A stretch of 64,000 bases of DNA from the NCBI RefSeq assembly GCF_034479615.1, contig NZ_CP140255.1:4092001-4156000 (forward strand). Direction: 5' to 3'. Position numbers and translations under genes: made by a program. Source of the DNA: Vreelandella neptunia. GTDB lineage: Bacteria; Pseudomonadota; Gammaproteobacteria; Pseudomonadales; Halomonadaceae. Below the pieces are notes generated by a model, which worked only from the letters and a program-made list of their open reading frames with translations, made no database searches and was not told the DNA's origin. Positions 1 through 8,944 of the stretch are shown here, piece by piece. Numbering within the stretch: the first letter of the stretch is position 1; every line of letters begins with the position of its first letter.

Positions 1-663
1 CAAGCGTGCCCCAAACAGGCAGGTAATGCTTTTACGGCAGCACTGCTGCAGGATATTGGCATATTGGCCCTGAGTGCGACGTACCCTGAACAAGTAGACG
101 AACTATATATCGATAGTGCTATTCCACATGCTCGTCTTATCGAGGAGGAGCAGCGTTACTTTGGTTGTGACCACACCATTATTGGGGCTTGGCTAGCCGC
201 TAAATGGGGTATCCCATCGGCGATGGTTAACACCATACGCTTTAGCCATGCCGGTTATGCAAGCGATAGTTTGATGGAAACCTGCGTTCGCATATCCGGC
301 CCCACGGCAGATGCCTGCTTATCAAGCGCACCAGAAGAGCAACTTGCCGCCCTGCTATACGATTTAAGCACGACCGCAGGTGTGCCCTCTTTCTCATTTA
401 AAAGCGTTCTACAAGAAGTTCAGCCTAAAATGGAGTTGATCGCTAAAACGCTGATGATAGACACCCCCGCGACTATTGAACCCAAAGAGCTGCTGGAAAA
501 TGCTCAGCAACTCTTGCTAAACCATACGCTTATACTCAATAGCCGTAGAGAAGCCCAACACAAAGCATTAACGATGTTGCGTAAAGGGTACAGTGACCCT
601 GATGGATTCAACAAAGATATTTTTTTCAAAAAACTCAATAAACAATCCCGTACTCAGTCTTAA
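1..663 (+). CDS. HDOD-domain signalling protein, 5' end outside the window
   Basis: The reading frame is open from base 1, so the gene begins upstream and only its last 220 codons are present. The first visible residues (AFTAALLQDIGILAL) match the HDOD pattern of a small residue stretch followed by LLxDIGxL, and DHTIIGAWLAAKWGIP matches the later D/E-H-xxxGAxLxxxWxLP helix. HDOD proteins are HD-superfamily relatives that usually act as regulatory modules in stress, motility or two-component signalling rather than as proven hydrolases. The tail after about residue 150 is helical and basic (KKLNKQSRTQS) and carries no domain I recognise. The N-terminal part, which could hold a receiver or other sensor domain, cannot be seen. 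The next gene is convergent. The family call is fairly firm; the cellular role is unknown. Confidence 0.75.
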   Translation, partial: QACPKQAGNAFTAALLQDIGILALSATYPEQVDELYIDSAIPHARLIEEEQRYFGCDHTIIGAWLAAKWGIPSAMVNTIRFSHAGYASDSLMETCVRISGPTADACLSSAPEEQLAALLYDLSTTAGVPSFSFKSVLQEVQPKMELIAKTLMIDTPATIEPKELLENAQQLLLNHTLILNSRREAQHKALTMLRKGYSDPDGFNKDIFFKKLNKQSRTQS

Positions 664-753
664 ATTGCTGGCCAGAGCATGCATGCCATCAAGCGCCCCG
701 GCCAGAGCGTTTTTTTCTACTTCACGCTGAACACTTTTCCTTTTATAAACGCC

Positions 754-2058
754 TCACCGAGTCATTGCCTCAGGTAGATAGAGAGCGATACCCGGAAAGA
801 GGTGCATTAAGGCAATCGCTAACAGCATTAATAGAAAGAACGGCAGCGTGGCTTTGGTGATGGTCAGAATATCTTTACCGGTTAGCCCCTGGATCACGAA
901 CAGGTTGAAGCCCACCGGCGGGGTAATCTGCGACATCTCGACCACCACGACCAGATAAATACCGAACCAGATCAGATCGAAACCGGCAGCACTCACCAGC
1001 GGCATGATAATCGCGGTGACGAGTAGAATCAGCGAGATACCGTCGAGAAAACAGCCCATCACCAGCAGCAGCAAGGTCAGCGCAATCAGCAGCATGGTCG
1101 GTGAAAGCCCCATCTCACCAATCGCCTGCGCCAGCTTCATCGGCACCTGGGTAAAGCCCATGGCCGAGGTCAAAAACGACGCACCGGCAATAATAAAAGC
1201 GATCATGCAGGCGGTACGCACGGCGGCAAATAGCGAGCTTTTAAAAATGTCGCGATCAAAGTGACCGTTAAAACGCGCAATGACAATCGACAGCACCACA
1301 CCAACCGCCGCGGCCTCGGTGGGCGACGCCAACCCGCCATAGATCGAAAAGATAATCCCACCGATCAACAGCAGAATAGGCACCAGCGACCAGGTATTGC
1401 GAAGCTTTTCAGCAAAGCTCATACCGGATTCATCTTCGCCGGTAAGCCCTTCACGGTTGCCCTTGAGCAACGCCCACAAAATGAGGTAGCTCATGAACAT
1501 GGCCAGGATCATCAGTCCCGGACCAATACCGGCCATAAACAGCCTGGAGATAGACTGCTCGGTGACCACGCCGTAGACGATGAGCACAATGGAGGGTGGA
1601 ATCAAAAGCCCTAAGGTGGAGGCGCTGGCCAAGGTACCAATCGCCATATTGCTGTCGTAGCCCCGCCGCTCGAGCTCTGGCAGGGTCATTTTGCCCACCG
1701 TGGCACAGGTGGCCGCCGAGGAGCCACAGACCGCCGCAAACATGCCGCTGCCAATAATATTGGTATGCAGTAAACGTCCCGGCAGGCGGTTTAACCAGGG
1801 TGACAGACCACGAAACATATTGTCCGCAAGCCCAGAGCGAAACAGAATTTCCCCCATCCAGATAAACATAGGCAGCGCGGTGAGATCCCAACCATAGCTT
1901 GCGCCCCAAAAATCGGAGGCCAAAATAGAGCCCGGCGAGAACGAGCTAAAGAACTCTAGCGCTATCCAGGCAGTGCCGATTAGCGCAAAGGCGATCCACA
2001 CCCCGCTCCCTAGAAGAACCACGAGGGTGAAAATAGTGGCGAGACTTAGTAGCAGCAC
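754..2058 (-). CDS. dctM: TRAP transporter large membrane subunit, DctM family
   Basis: 434 residues, the normal DctM length, with about a dozen hydrophobic segments across the whole protein. Family hallmarks include the GSSAATCATVG stretch near residue 112 and the PP-containing TLGLLIPPSIVLIVYG segment near residue 150. DctM forms the sodium-driven transmembrane pathway of tripartite ATP-independent periplasmic importers. The likely start is GTG at 2058 with GGAGAG just upstream. It is the last gene of a leftward set: LysR regulator, dctP, dctQ, dctM. Because the divergent neighbour is the 5-oxoprolinase operon pxpABC, the likely cargo is 5-oxoproline (pyroglutamate) or a related carboxylate; that is inference from context, as TRAP sequences alone do not give the substrate. 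Confidence 0.9.
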   Translation of the reverse strand: MLLLSLATIFTLVVLLGSGVWIAFALIGTAWIALEFFSSFSPGSILASDFWGASYGWDLTALPMFIWMGEILFRSGLADNMFRGLSPWLNRLPGRLLHTNIIGSGMFAAVCGSSAATCATVGKMTLPELERRGYDSNMAIGTLASASTLGLLIPPSIVLIVYGVVTEQSISRLFMAGIGPGLMILAMFMSYLILWALLKGNREGLTGEDESGMSFAEKLRNTWSLVPILLLIGGIIFSIYGGLASPTEAAAVGVVLSIVIARFNGHFDRDIFKSSLFAAVRTACMIAFIIAGASFLTSAMGFTQVPMKLAQAIGEMGLSPTMLLIALTLLLLVMGCFLDGISLILLVTAIIMPLVSAAGFDLIWFGIYLVVVVEMSQITPPVGFNLFVIQGLTGKDILTITKATLPFFLLMLLAIALMHLFPGIALYLPEAMTR

Positions 2059-2114
2059 GAGGATCTCTCCAGTTTATAAGGCAGAAGCAGCGTTAACAGT
2101 GATCCAGTTAACCG

Positions 2115-2145
2115 CGACGTACTCAACCAAGACGACGTACTCAAC
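2115..2145. repeat. 13-bp direct repeat between dctM and dctQ
   Basis: CGACGTACTCAAC occurs at 2115-2127 and again at 2133-2145, an 18-bp period. It lies in the 110-bp spacer between dctQ and dctM, which is longer than usual inside a TRAP operon. No ORF or hairpin explains it; slippage expansion is the simplest origin. Confidence 0.6.
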
Positions 2146-2168
2146 AACAACATAGCTAACGTCACCAT

Positions 2169-2732
2169 TTAATCGCCCTCGCTTTCATCTGGGGCCGTCG
2201 CTTCACGAAAGCTCGCAGGGTCTCGAATGGCAATCCGTAGCGCCATAAACAAGGCTTCAGCCAGCGCCAAACAGAGCAGCCCTACGCTGGTCGCCAGCAC
2301 AAGCTGGGGGATCCAGAGCGGAATCGACACAAAGCCCGAAGATACATCGTTGTATTGCACACTCTCCCTCGCCAACCCAATGAGGCCGTAACAGAGCATT
2401 AGGCTGATCGTCAGGGCGATGATCAAACCAAACACTTCAAACCACACACGGATTGCCGAAGGTAGCCGGGTAATCAACAGCGTCACGCGAATATGGGCGT
2501 GATGCACAAAGGTGTAGGCCAACCCCAGAAAGGTCGCCCCCACCAATAGATAAGAAGCGATTTCCGAAACACCGGTAATACTCAGGCCCAAGCGGCTCAG
2601 GCCCACGAGCACCAGCAGGGCGTCTACCAGACGAAAGGTCACCTGAAGCGCTATCAGCGCGCAAATAGCAACCATGCAGGCCGCCGCACCCCAAGCACCC
2701 AGGCGGTAGAGCTTGTCGAATTTAAACGTCAT
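2169..2732 (-). CDS. dctQ: TRAP transporter small membrane subunit, DctQ family
   Basis: A 187-residue protein with four predicted membrane helices (about residues 15-40, 55-80, 95-120 and 140-165) in the DctQ pattern, located between dctP and dctM. DctQ couples the periplasmic binding protein to DctM. Two starts are possible: ATG at 2813 (214 residues, 11 bp after dctP) or ATG at 2732. I prefer 2732 because the sequence before it carries a GAGG at fair spacing, because the family is usually 160-190 residues, and because the extra 27 residues are proline-rich and unlike a membrane protein N-terminus. The 2813 start cannot be excluded given its tight spacing to dctP. Confidence 0.8.
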   Translation of the reverse strand: MTFKFDKLYRLGAWGAAACMVAICALIALQVTFRLVDALLVLVGLSRLGLSITGVSEIASYLLVGATFLGLAYTFVHHAHIRVTLLITRLPSAIRVWFEVFGLIIALTISLMLCYGLIGLARESVQYNDVSSGFVSIPLWIPQLVLATSVGLLCLALAEALFMALRIAIRDPASFREATAPDESEGD

Positions 2733-2824
2733 GTTCGCAGCCTCACGAAGCACATGGGAAAAAGCACGCGGGAACAGCAGCGGAGGCGTTGCCACCCCCG
2801 CTGTAAGAGACATTACAAGAGCGT

Positions 2825-3811
2825 TTAGCTGTCGCGCTGCTCGCGATAGGATTCCAGCGCCTGTTTGGCTTCGTCATCAGCACGCGACTGCCAATCTTCA
2901 AACAGTTTGTCACCGGCTGCCTGGAGTGCCTCTGAAACGGCGTCGTTAGGTTCTGAAACAGAGATACCGTTCTCTTGCAGAGCTTCTAGGCTCGCCTGAT
3001 TATCTTCGCGGCTCATTTCCCAACCACGTTTTTCAGCCTCAGCGGCGGCTTCCATCAGAGCTTCCTGAGTCGCTTCATCCAGGGCATCAAAACTGCGTTG
3101 GCTAATGAAGACGATATTTTTGGGCAGCCATAGGTTAGCGTCGGTGTAATCAGTCACGTAATCCCACGCCGCCATGGAGTTGCCGGTAGAGCTTGAGGTA
3201 ATCATGGCATCCACACGGCCAGTGCTGAACGCAGTGGGTATATCAGACTCTTCGGTTTCGGTAGGGCTACCGCCCAGGTTATCGACAAAACGCTGGGTAT
3301 TGATGTTAGGAGCACGAACGCGCAAGCCTTCAAACTGCTCCGGTTCAGTAAGAGGTTCAGAGGTATAGATACCTTGCGCAGGCCAGGTGACGGCGTAGAG
3401 CGGAATCAAGCCTTCATAGGCAAACAGCTCTGTGATCATCGGCTTGGTGGCTTCCCACAGTGCATAGGCATCTTCGTAGCTGCCCGCCACACCGGGCAAG
3501 GTATCCACTTCGAAAATGGGATCATCGTTGGAAAGAACGGAGAGGAATACTTCACCCGCATCGATGGTGCCACGGCGAACCGACGGCTTGATTTCACCAT
3601 GAGAAACCAGCGAGCCGCCGCTATGAACGGTAATGGTCAACTCCCCGTCGGTGGCTTCAGCCACATCCTCGGCAAACTGCTTGTTGTTTTGGGTATGAAA
3701 GCTGGCATCACCGTAAGGCGTGGCCATAGTCCATTCCGCAGCGTGAGCCGTCACCGTTAAACCGCACGCAGTTGCCAGTAGCAATGAAGTCGTTATTGTC
3801 TTGCGCATCAT
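2825..3811 (-). CDS. dctP: TRAP transporter periplasmic binding protein, DctP family
   Basis: 328 residues with a clear Sec signal peptide (MMRKTITTSLLLATACGL then a cut after AHA near residue 24). The mature protein has the DctP fold signatures: an N-terminal strand with HTQN near residue 40, GGSLVSHGEIKPSVRRGTIDAG near residues 65-85, and the region around residue 170 with LRVRAPN, where family members place the arginine that binds the substrate carboxylate. It captures the ligand in the periplasm and delivers it to DctQM. The start ATG at 3811 follows AGAGGG at good spacing. It lies 33 bp after the LysR gene and reads in the same direction, so the four genes may be one transcript. Likely ligand from context: 5-oxoproline. 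Confidence 0.88.
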   Translation of the reverse strand: MMRKTITTSLLLATACGLTVTAHAAEWTMATPYGDASFHTQNNKQFAEDVAEATDGELTITVHSGGSLVSHGEIKPSVRRGTIDAGEVFLSVLSNDDPIFEVDTLPGVAGSYEDAYALWEATKPMITELFAYEGLIPLYAVTWPAQGIYTSEPLTEPEQFEGLRVRAPNINTQRFVDNLGGSPTETEESDIPTAFSTGRVDAMITSSSTGNSMAAWDYVTDYTDANLWLPKNIVFISQRSFDALDEATQEALMEAAAEAEKRGWEMSREDNQASLEALQENGISVSEPNDAVSEALQAAGDKLFEDWQSRADDEAKQALESYREQRDS

Positions 3812-3844
3812 AAGAACCCTCTTATTTCTATTAATAGTATGGTG

Positions 3845-4828
3845 CTAATAGTGTGTTGCTTCGGTGGTACCAGAGGAGGCGCTGGCGGTAACCCAGCGCC
3901 CGGAGAAAAGTGTTGTTGTCATATCGGCACGGCGCGCCTGGGCATAGCTGCAGGCACACTGCTGGGCCAGGCGGGCCACCCCACGACAAAAGCGCGGGTG
4001 GTTAGCGTTGCGCCATATCACATCATAGTGCATGGCCGGTAACGGCACCGGTAGCGAGAGACGGTAGAGCTCCCCACGCTGCCACTCATCCAGCACGGTG
4101 GCGACGGGCAGCGCGCCAATCCCCAGCCCTTCGGTGGTCATGCGCACAATGGTCATTAGCGTGCTGACACTATGGATACGAGGATTAGCGACTCCCAGCT
4201 CTGCCAAATAACTCACCAATTCTGCATAGGGTCGAGCCTGCTTACCAAATGAAATAAACGGCAACTGCTTGCCCCAAGTGTCGGCACTCTCGCTCAGCAC
4301 CTTGACGTGGCGCGGAGAGACAAACATGCCCATTTCATAGGGGCTCAAGGACTCGTACTCGATCTGCTTTTGCGGTGAATAACCATTCATCGCCAATACA
4401 ATGTCCAGTTCGTTGCCCAATAGCCGCTCATTGAGCACCGGCGAATAATCCACTGTCAGTTCAATGGTCAAACGCGGATACCGTTCGGTTAAACGGCGCA
4501 TAAATTCGGGAAACCAGCTATGGGCGATGGTTTCAATTGTGCCGAGCCGCAATGGTGCAGAAAACGCCTCTTCATCATCGAAAAGCTTCATCGCCTCGTC
4601 ACGCTGGTGCAGCATCCGCTCGGCGTGCACAAAGAACTCCCGGCCTCGCATAGTCGGCTGAATAGGCCGGGCGGCTCGCTCCAGCAGCAGCTCTCCTACC
4701 GTGGTTTCCAAGCGTGAAATACGCTCAGAAACAGAGGGCTGAGTAAGGTGCAGGCGGGTCGCCGCCTTACGGAAGGAGCCGAGCCTCACTGCCCACACGA
4801 ACGCCTCAAGTTCCTTAAAATCGAGCAT
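3845..4828 (-). CDS. LysR-family regulator of the TRAP/5-oxoprolinase divergon
   Basis: 327 residues. The N-terminal winged helix-turn-helix (FKELEAFVWAVRLGSFRKAA and LHLTQPSVSERISRLE) is typical of LysR, and residues 90-300 form the two-lobed effector domain. The last 30 residues (from about 297) run past the usual LysR end and look unstructured. It is transcribed away from pxpA and toward dctP, the classic LysR arrangement for controlling a divergent target, so I infer that it responds to 5-oxoproline or a breakdown product. A perfect inverted repeat in the shared upstream region (5082-5096) is a candidate binding site. The effector is not shown by the sequence. Confidence 0.88.
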   Translation of the reverse strand: MLDFKELEAFVWAVRLGSFRKAATRLHLTQPSVSERISRLETTVGELLLERAARPIQPTMRGREFFVHAERMLHQRDEAMKLFDDEEAFSAPLRLGTIETIAHSWFPEFMRRLTERYPRLTIELTVDYSPVLNERLLGNELDIVLAMNGYSPQKQIEYESLSPYEMGMFVSPRHVKVLSESADTWGKQLPFISFGKQARPYAELVSYLAELGVANPRIHSVSTLMTIVRMTTEGLGIGALPVATVLDEWQRGELYRLSLPVPLPAMHYDVIWRNANHPRFCRGVARLAQQCACSYAQARRADMTTTLFSGRWVTASASSGTTEATHY

Positions 4829-5199
4829 AGTGACTCGCCTGCAAATGACTTTCTGGGGTAAAAAATCGCTGTCGAGCTGACACGTAAAGAGAGCTGCGGA
4901 GTGCTAACGCTCATGACGGTCTGATAGCTACGCAACTTGAAGAACACTATGCAACTTTAAGACCACTCCCAGCAGCGCTATTTCACCAACGTTATTATCA
5001 CGCCCCGCTTCTAATGTGATAAGCGTATCGTGCCCAAGCGTCAACCCTTTTTCCAATAAATAACAATATGATAGAAGCGTCCGATAGTTAGTATCGTCAA
5101 AAACGATTGGCACTGGGCAAGCCATGTTCATATATTGGTGATGGTCTACAATCAGCGCTAACCCATCAAACGCACCACTGCATCGACACAGGAGTCGCT
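4829..5199. promoter_or_regulatory. Divergent control region between the LysR gene and pxpA
   Basis: 371 bp without a credible gene. It holds a perfect inverted repeat CGATA-GTTAG-TATCG at 5082-5096, about 105 bp before pxpA. The dyad and its position suit a LysR operator, although it is not a textbook T-N11-A box in exact spacing. pxpA is preceded by AGGAG at 5190-5194. The remaining sequence is moderately AT-rich and shows no other clear element. Confidence 0.5.
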
Positions 5200-5952
5200 A
5201 TGGCCATCCCCCTGCTTAATTGCGATATGGGCGAAAGTTTCGGCAACTGGCACCTCGGCCTGGATGCCGAGGCGATGCCTTTCGTCGACTGCGCCAACAT
5301 CGCCTGCGGCTTCCATGCCTCAGACCCCCATGTGATGCGCCGCACCGTCAAGCTAGCGGTGCAAAATGGCGTTCGCATTGGCGCGCACCCAGGTTACCCG
5401 GATTTGATGGGCTTTGGCCGCCGCTCAATGGCCTGCTCGCCGGAAGAAGCGGAAGATATGGTGCTCTACCAAGTAGGGGCTTTGGCGGGCATCTGCCAAG
5501 CGGAAGGCACCCAACTGAGCTACATCAAGCCTCACGGTGCGCTGTACAACGACATGGCCGCCAACCCGGCGCTGCTCGAAGGCGTCATGCGCGCGGTGCG
5601 TGCTTATGATGCCAGCCTGCCGTTAATGATTATGTCCACCGCCGACCCCGAGCCGCACCGCGAGCTGGCCGCCAAAATGGGCATTACCCTCTGGTTCGAG
5701 ACCTTTGCCGACCGTGCTTATGATGGCAACGGTCACTTGGCCTCACGACGCCTGCCTAACGCTGTACACCACGAACAGAACACCATCGTCGATCAAGCGA
5801 TAATGCTGGCCAAAGGCGAGCCGCTCACCGCGCTTGATGGAACACCGCTGCACCTAGCCTGCGATACGCTCTGCGTTCATGGCGATAACCCCGAGTCAGT
5901 GGCCGCCGTACGCGCTATTCGCGAGGCCTTTCAGGCGCTGGAGCAGGCGTGA
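5200..5952 (+). CDS. pxpA: 5-oxoprolinase subunit A, LamB/YcsF family
   Basis: 250 residues when started at the ATG at 5200, which has AGGAG six bases upstream; an upstream in-frame start at 5107 has no ribosome site and would add 31 residues foreign to the family. The start [11 protein letters not shown] is the family signature, followed by [13 protein letters not shown] and the HPGYPD and [10 protein letters not shown] motifs of the YcsF barrel. With PxpB and PxpC it forms the ATP-dependent prokaryotic 5-oxoprolinase that opens pyroglutamate to glutamate. Overlaps pxpB by 4 bp (GTGA), so translation is coupled. Assignment is firm because all three subunits are adjacent and in the usual order. 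Confidence 0.93.
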   Translation: MAIPLLNCDMGESFGNWHLGLDAEAMPFVDCANIACGFHASDPHVMRRTVKLAVQNGVRIGAHPGYPDLMGFGRRSMACSPEEAEDMVLYQVGALAGICQAEGTQLSYIKPHGALYNDMAANPALLEGVMRAVRAYDASLPLMIMSTADPEPHRELAAKMGITLWFETFADRAYDGNGHLASRRLPNAVHHEQNTIVDQAIMLAKGEPLTALDGTPLHLACDTLCVHGDNPESVAAVRAIREAFQALEQA

Positions 5953-6665
5953 AAGCCAATATTGAAAAAAGCATTGAAACCGCCGCCATGGATGCCCTGA
6001 TGGTGCGCCTGTTCGACGCCATCGACGAAGCCAATATGGCCTGGGTAATCGCCGCCGACCAGGCGCTGCGTAACGCCTTTGGAAGCATGTTAATTGACCT
6101 GGTGCCCTCTTACACCACGCTGTTGCTGCATTACGACTGCCAGCAGTTAACCCATAGCGAGGCGATTCAACTTATTCACAAGGCGCTTTCTGGTCTTACC
6201 CCTGTGGATACTCAAGCCGGTGAGCTGCACGATATCCCGGTGTGGTACGACGAAAGCGTGGGCCCCGAGTTGCCCCTGGTCGCCAAGCGCGCAGGTTTAA
6301 GTATTGACGAGCTTATCGAGCAGCACTGCAACCACGACTACTGCGTGTTCGCGCTGGGGTTTGCCCCCGGTTACGGCTTTATGGGCTTGGTAGACGAATC
6401 TCTCGCGACGCCGCGCTTGAAAACACCGCGCCGCAAAGTCGCCGCCGGTAGCGTGGGCATTGCCGATCGCCAAACTGCGATTTATCCGCTGCTTTCGCCG
6501 GGGGGCTGGAATATTCTGGGTCGCACCAACGTGCCGCTATTCGAGCATGCCAAACGCGGCGAGCCGCTGTTTCGTCCGGGCGACAAAGTGCGCTTTAGAG
6601 CGATCTCCCGGGAAGAGTTTGCAGCCGACGGTGGCGATACTACGCCCATGGAGGAGCGCCCATGA
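5949..6665 (+). CDS. pxpB: 5-oxoprolinase subunit B, KipI family
   Basis: 238 residues beginning at a GTG that overlaps the pxpA stop. The C-terminal half carries the KipI/PxpB core [13 protein letters not shown], followed by [18 protein letters not shown] and [11 protein letters not shown], diagnostic of the allophanate hydrolase subunit 1-like fold. In Bacillus the homologue was first described as a kinase inhibitor, but in operons with YcsF and KipA relatives it serves 5-oxoprolinase. The N-terminal 20 residues before [16 protein letters not shown] are poorly conserved in type. Overlaps pxpC by 4 bp (ATGA). Confidence 0.92.
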   Translation: MKANIEKSIETAAMDALMVRLFDAIDEANMAWVIAADQALRNAFGSMLIDLVPSYTTLLLHYDCQQLTHSEAIQLIHKALSGLTPVDTQAGELHDIPVWYDESVGPELPLVAKRAGLSIDELIEQHCNHDYCVFALGFAPGYGFMGLVDESLATPRLKTPRRKVAAGSVGIADRQTAIYPLLSPGGWNILGRTNVPLFEHAKRGEPLFRPGDKVRFRAISREEFAADGGDTTPMEERP

Positions 6666-7615
6666 GCCAAGTCGCTATGAATGAAACACAGAAGGGGCTA
6701 GTGGTTAAGCAAGCGGGGCCGCTGGCGCTTATCCAAGATGCCGGTCGGTTTGGCGTCGGCCACTTAGGCGTTACTCAGGGCGGCGCTGCCGACTGGATCT
6801 CTTTTCGCTGGGCTAACTGGTTGCTGGGCAACGCTTTAAACAGCGCCGCTTTGGAAATCGTCATGGGCGGCGGCTTGAGCTTTGAAACCGAACGCGAGGT
6901 GCGCCTGGCGTTGACCGGCGCCGATCTAGACGCCCAGTTGGATGGCAAACCGCTAGCACCCAATACCAGCTTCAAGCTACTGCCGGGCCAGCGTCTGGAA
7001 TTTCGCCAACCACGCCAGGGTTTGCGCGCCTATCTCGCCTTTCCCGGCGGACTAAATGCGCCTGAGGTGCTGGGCAGCCGCGCTTGCACCGCCCGCGAGC
7101 AACTGGGTGGCCTGGATGAAGATGGCAAGCCGCTAAAAGTGGGCGACCGGTTAATCTGGAAAGGCACCGCCCCTGCTGTACGCCGCATTCCTGAAAGCCA
7201 GGGCCCATGCATGCCTGCGTCTGGCTGTCGGTTACCCATCGTGCTCGGTTCGCAAATCGCCTCTTTCAGCGGCCGTGCGCTGTTCCAAGCGTTCAACCAA
7301 CCCTGGACAGTGGATAATCGCGCCGATCGTATGGGCGTTCGCCTCACCGGCCCAGCCCTACACGGCTCACTCACGGGGATTATTTCCGAAGGCATTCCGC
7401 TGGGAGCGGTACAGGTTCCGCCAGACGGCCAGCCTATCGTGCTGATGAACGACCGCCAGACCATTGGCGGCTATCCGCGTTTAGGCGCCCTCACTCCCAT
7501 CGCCTGCGCTGCGCTGGCCCAGTGTTTACCCGGCACTGAAGTGTGGTTAACCCCTTTTAGTGCCAGTCAGGCGCAGGAAGATTATCGTCAGCAGTTAATG
7601 GTTTGGAAGAAGTAG
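6662..7615 (+). CDS. pxpC: 5-oxoprolinase subunit C, KipA family
   Basis: 317 residues of the allophanate hydrolase subunit 2-like family: LALIQDAGRFGVGHLGVTQG at the start, then NLLG-type segment, and late DRQTIGGYPRLGALTP, all family signatures. It completes the PxpABC enzyme. The gene ends the operon: the next gene, nicX, is convergent, and a structured repeat fills most of the spacer. A downstream TRAP-independent transporter is not present, consistent with uptake being served by the TRAP genes upstream. Confidence 0.92.
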   Translation: MSQVAMNETQKGLVVKQAGPLALIQDAGRFGVGHLGVTQGGAADWISFRWANWLLGNALNSAALEIVMGGGLSFETEREVRLALTGADLDAQLDGKPLAPNTSFKLLPGQRLEFRQPRQGLRAYLAFPGGLNAPEVLGSRACTAREQLGGLDEDGKPLKVGDRLIWKGTAPAVRRIPESQGPCMPASGCRLPIVLGSQIASFSGRALFQAFNQPWTVDNRADRMGVRLTGPALHGSLTGIISEGIPLGAVQVPPDGQPIVLMNDRQTIGGYPRLGALTPIACAALAQCLPGTEVWLTPFSASQAQEDYRQQLMVWKK

Positions 7616-7644
7616 CCGCAAAAGCAACCCAACGGTCTGCACAA

Positions 7645-7719
7645 CCCTACGCGGGGGCGCTGTGAACCCATCCATGGGCGCTACTTTCGCCATCCATGGC
7701 GAAAGACCCCCGCTACGGG
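7645..7719. repeat. Clover-leaf inverted-repeat element after pxpC
   Basis: An outer stem GCGGGGG (7651-7657) / CCCCCGC (7707-7713) encloses two perfect hairpins: CCCAT-CC-ATGGG (7667-7678) and CTTTCGCCAT-CC-ATGGCGAAAG (7684-7705). Both hairpins share the core CATCCATGG. CCC at 7645-7647 and GGG at 7717-7719 extend the outer stem imperfectly. It sits between convergent genes and lacks a T-run, so it looks more like a dispersed REP-like element than a simple terminator, though it could stop both transcripts. Confidence 0.65.
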
Positions 7720-7783
7720 TTGATTCCGACCTCAGTGAATAGTTAACGCTGGCTTTTTATCAGTATCACTACTTATTAGCGTA

Positions 7784-8815
7784 TTAACCCCTAGCCATCT
7801 GCAGCTCTTTAACGACGATATCTCCATCAATAACAATGGGCTCATCGTCCAGGAAGAGCGAGCAGTTGCGCATGGGAATATCCAGATGGCAGGCGGTATC
7901 GTTGGATCCGCCCAGTTCGCTGTTAGGGCCGGTGGAGAACATCACGTTGCCATAGAAGCTGCGCGGTTCCATGCCCATACCTCCCGGGAACTCGCCGGGC
8001 ACCATGCGGTGCCACTTGGCATTAGGGTTCATGCCCCAGCCCACGTGGCTCATGCCCATGCCGCGCGGATCGTTAAAGCTATCCATATAAGATTTCACTA
8101 GCTCCGCATCCAGCCCACCGCGTATGTCGGTAATCCAGCCCTTTTCAATGGTGTAGGTAATAGGCTCTCGAACATACATGTTCTGGGGTAGCAGAATATC
8201 GCCCGGCGCCACCACAATGGTGCCATCAACGCCATCATCATCACCGCCGGTGAACACAAAGCCAGAGGGCCAGTGATCCCAACGCCCCGGTTCGTCGGTA
8301 CAGGCATACTCAGCAACGGTCTCATAAGTATTCAGTTGGTAGGTGACATCAGTGCCGTGGGGCGAGGTGATGCGCATCACTTTGGCTTTTTCCAGCAGCG
8401 CGGCGGCCAGTTCGACCTTTTCCCTTAGCTCCTTGGTGGGCAACATTCTGGCCAGCAGTTCTGGCGGTTCAACCGCCGTCAGTATGCGCGTACCTGCGGC
8501 TTGAATCGCCATTTGTTCGGGAGAGAACAGCAGGAAAATACAATCGATCAACATGTCGCAGTTTTTAAGCGCTTCCACCGCATCGGGCATACTGGCAAGC
8601 CCCGTTGTTCCCACGGCCCAGCCACCGGTAGGTAACGGCGCGGGCAACCGCATGTGGTACATATTGGCGCCTAAACGCTGCCCCGCCGCCATAAAGGCAT
8701 CCGCATAATCAAGGCGTTCGCTGCCCTGGGTCAGTACAACGAGTTTTTCGCCTTCATGTACGCCGGACATTTTTAGCTGATGGAGGCAAATCTCGGCAAA
8801 GCTTGCGTGATCCAT
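7784..8815 (-). CDS. nicX: 2,5-dihydroxypyridine 5,6-dioxygenase, NicX
   Basis: 343 residues starting at the ATG at 8815, which follows AGGAG; the longer frame to 8845 adds ten residues with no ribosome site. The fold is related to M29 aminopeptidases, but the neighbours are all nicotinate genes. NicX opens the ring of 2,5-dihydroxypyridine to N-formylmaleamate using Fe(II). The iron ligands reported for the Pseudomonas putida enzyme are His265, His318 and Asp320; here His257, His310 and Asp312 occur with the same spacing (53 and 2 residues), in the contexts MSHVGWG and ACHLDIPMRN. It is the last gene of the leftward nic operon, 129 bp after the symporter, with a hairpin in the gap. Confidence 0.93.
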   Translation of the reverse strand: MDHASFAEICLHQLKMSGVHEGEKLVVLTQGSERLDYADAFMAAGQRLGANMYHMRLPAPLPTGGWAVGTTGLASMPDAVEALKNCDMLIDCIFLLFSPEQMAIQAAGTRILTAVEPPELLARMLPTKELREKVELAAALLEKAKVMRITSPHGTDVTYQLNTYETVAEYACTDEPGRWDHWPSGFVFTGGDDDGVDGTIVVAPGDILLPQNMYVREPITYTIEKGWITDIRGGLDAELVKSYMDSFNDPRGMGMSHVGWGMNPNAKWHRMVPGEFPGGMGMEPRSFYGNVMFSTGPNSELGGSNDTACHLDIPMRNCSLFLDDEPIVIDGDIVVKELQMARG

Positions 8816-8874
8816 AAAGTCTCCTAACTTCCCAGGCCAAAGCACAGCTATACCGCACTGGGAAGTGTTAGCTG

Positions 8875-8913
8875 AGAGCGCTCGTGCTCGCCTTTGGGCA
8901 CACCAAGCGCTCT
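8875..8913. other. Inverted repeat between symporter and nicX
   Basis: AGAGCGCT (8875-8882) is repeated inverted as AGCGCTCT (8906-8913), with an inner GTGC/GCAC pair in the 23-bp loop. It lies in the gap between the symporter stop and the nicX start. There is no T-run on the minus strand after it, so it may stabilise an mRNA end or cause partial termination between the two genes. Confidence 0.45.
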
Positions 8914-8944
8914 ATGGTGTTATCGGTTCAAAGCTGAACGTCAA

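Noticed and set aside
4928..5131. 67-residue frame upstream of pxpA
   Set aside because: No ribosome site, no recognisable family, and it covers the probable LysR operator region.
5107..5199. N-terminal extension of pxpA
   Set aside because: No ribosome site; the family begins at the [11 protein letters not shown] segment.
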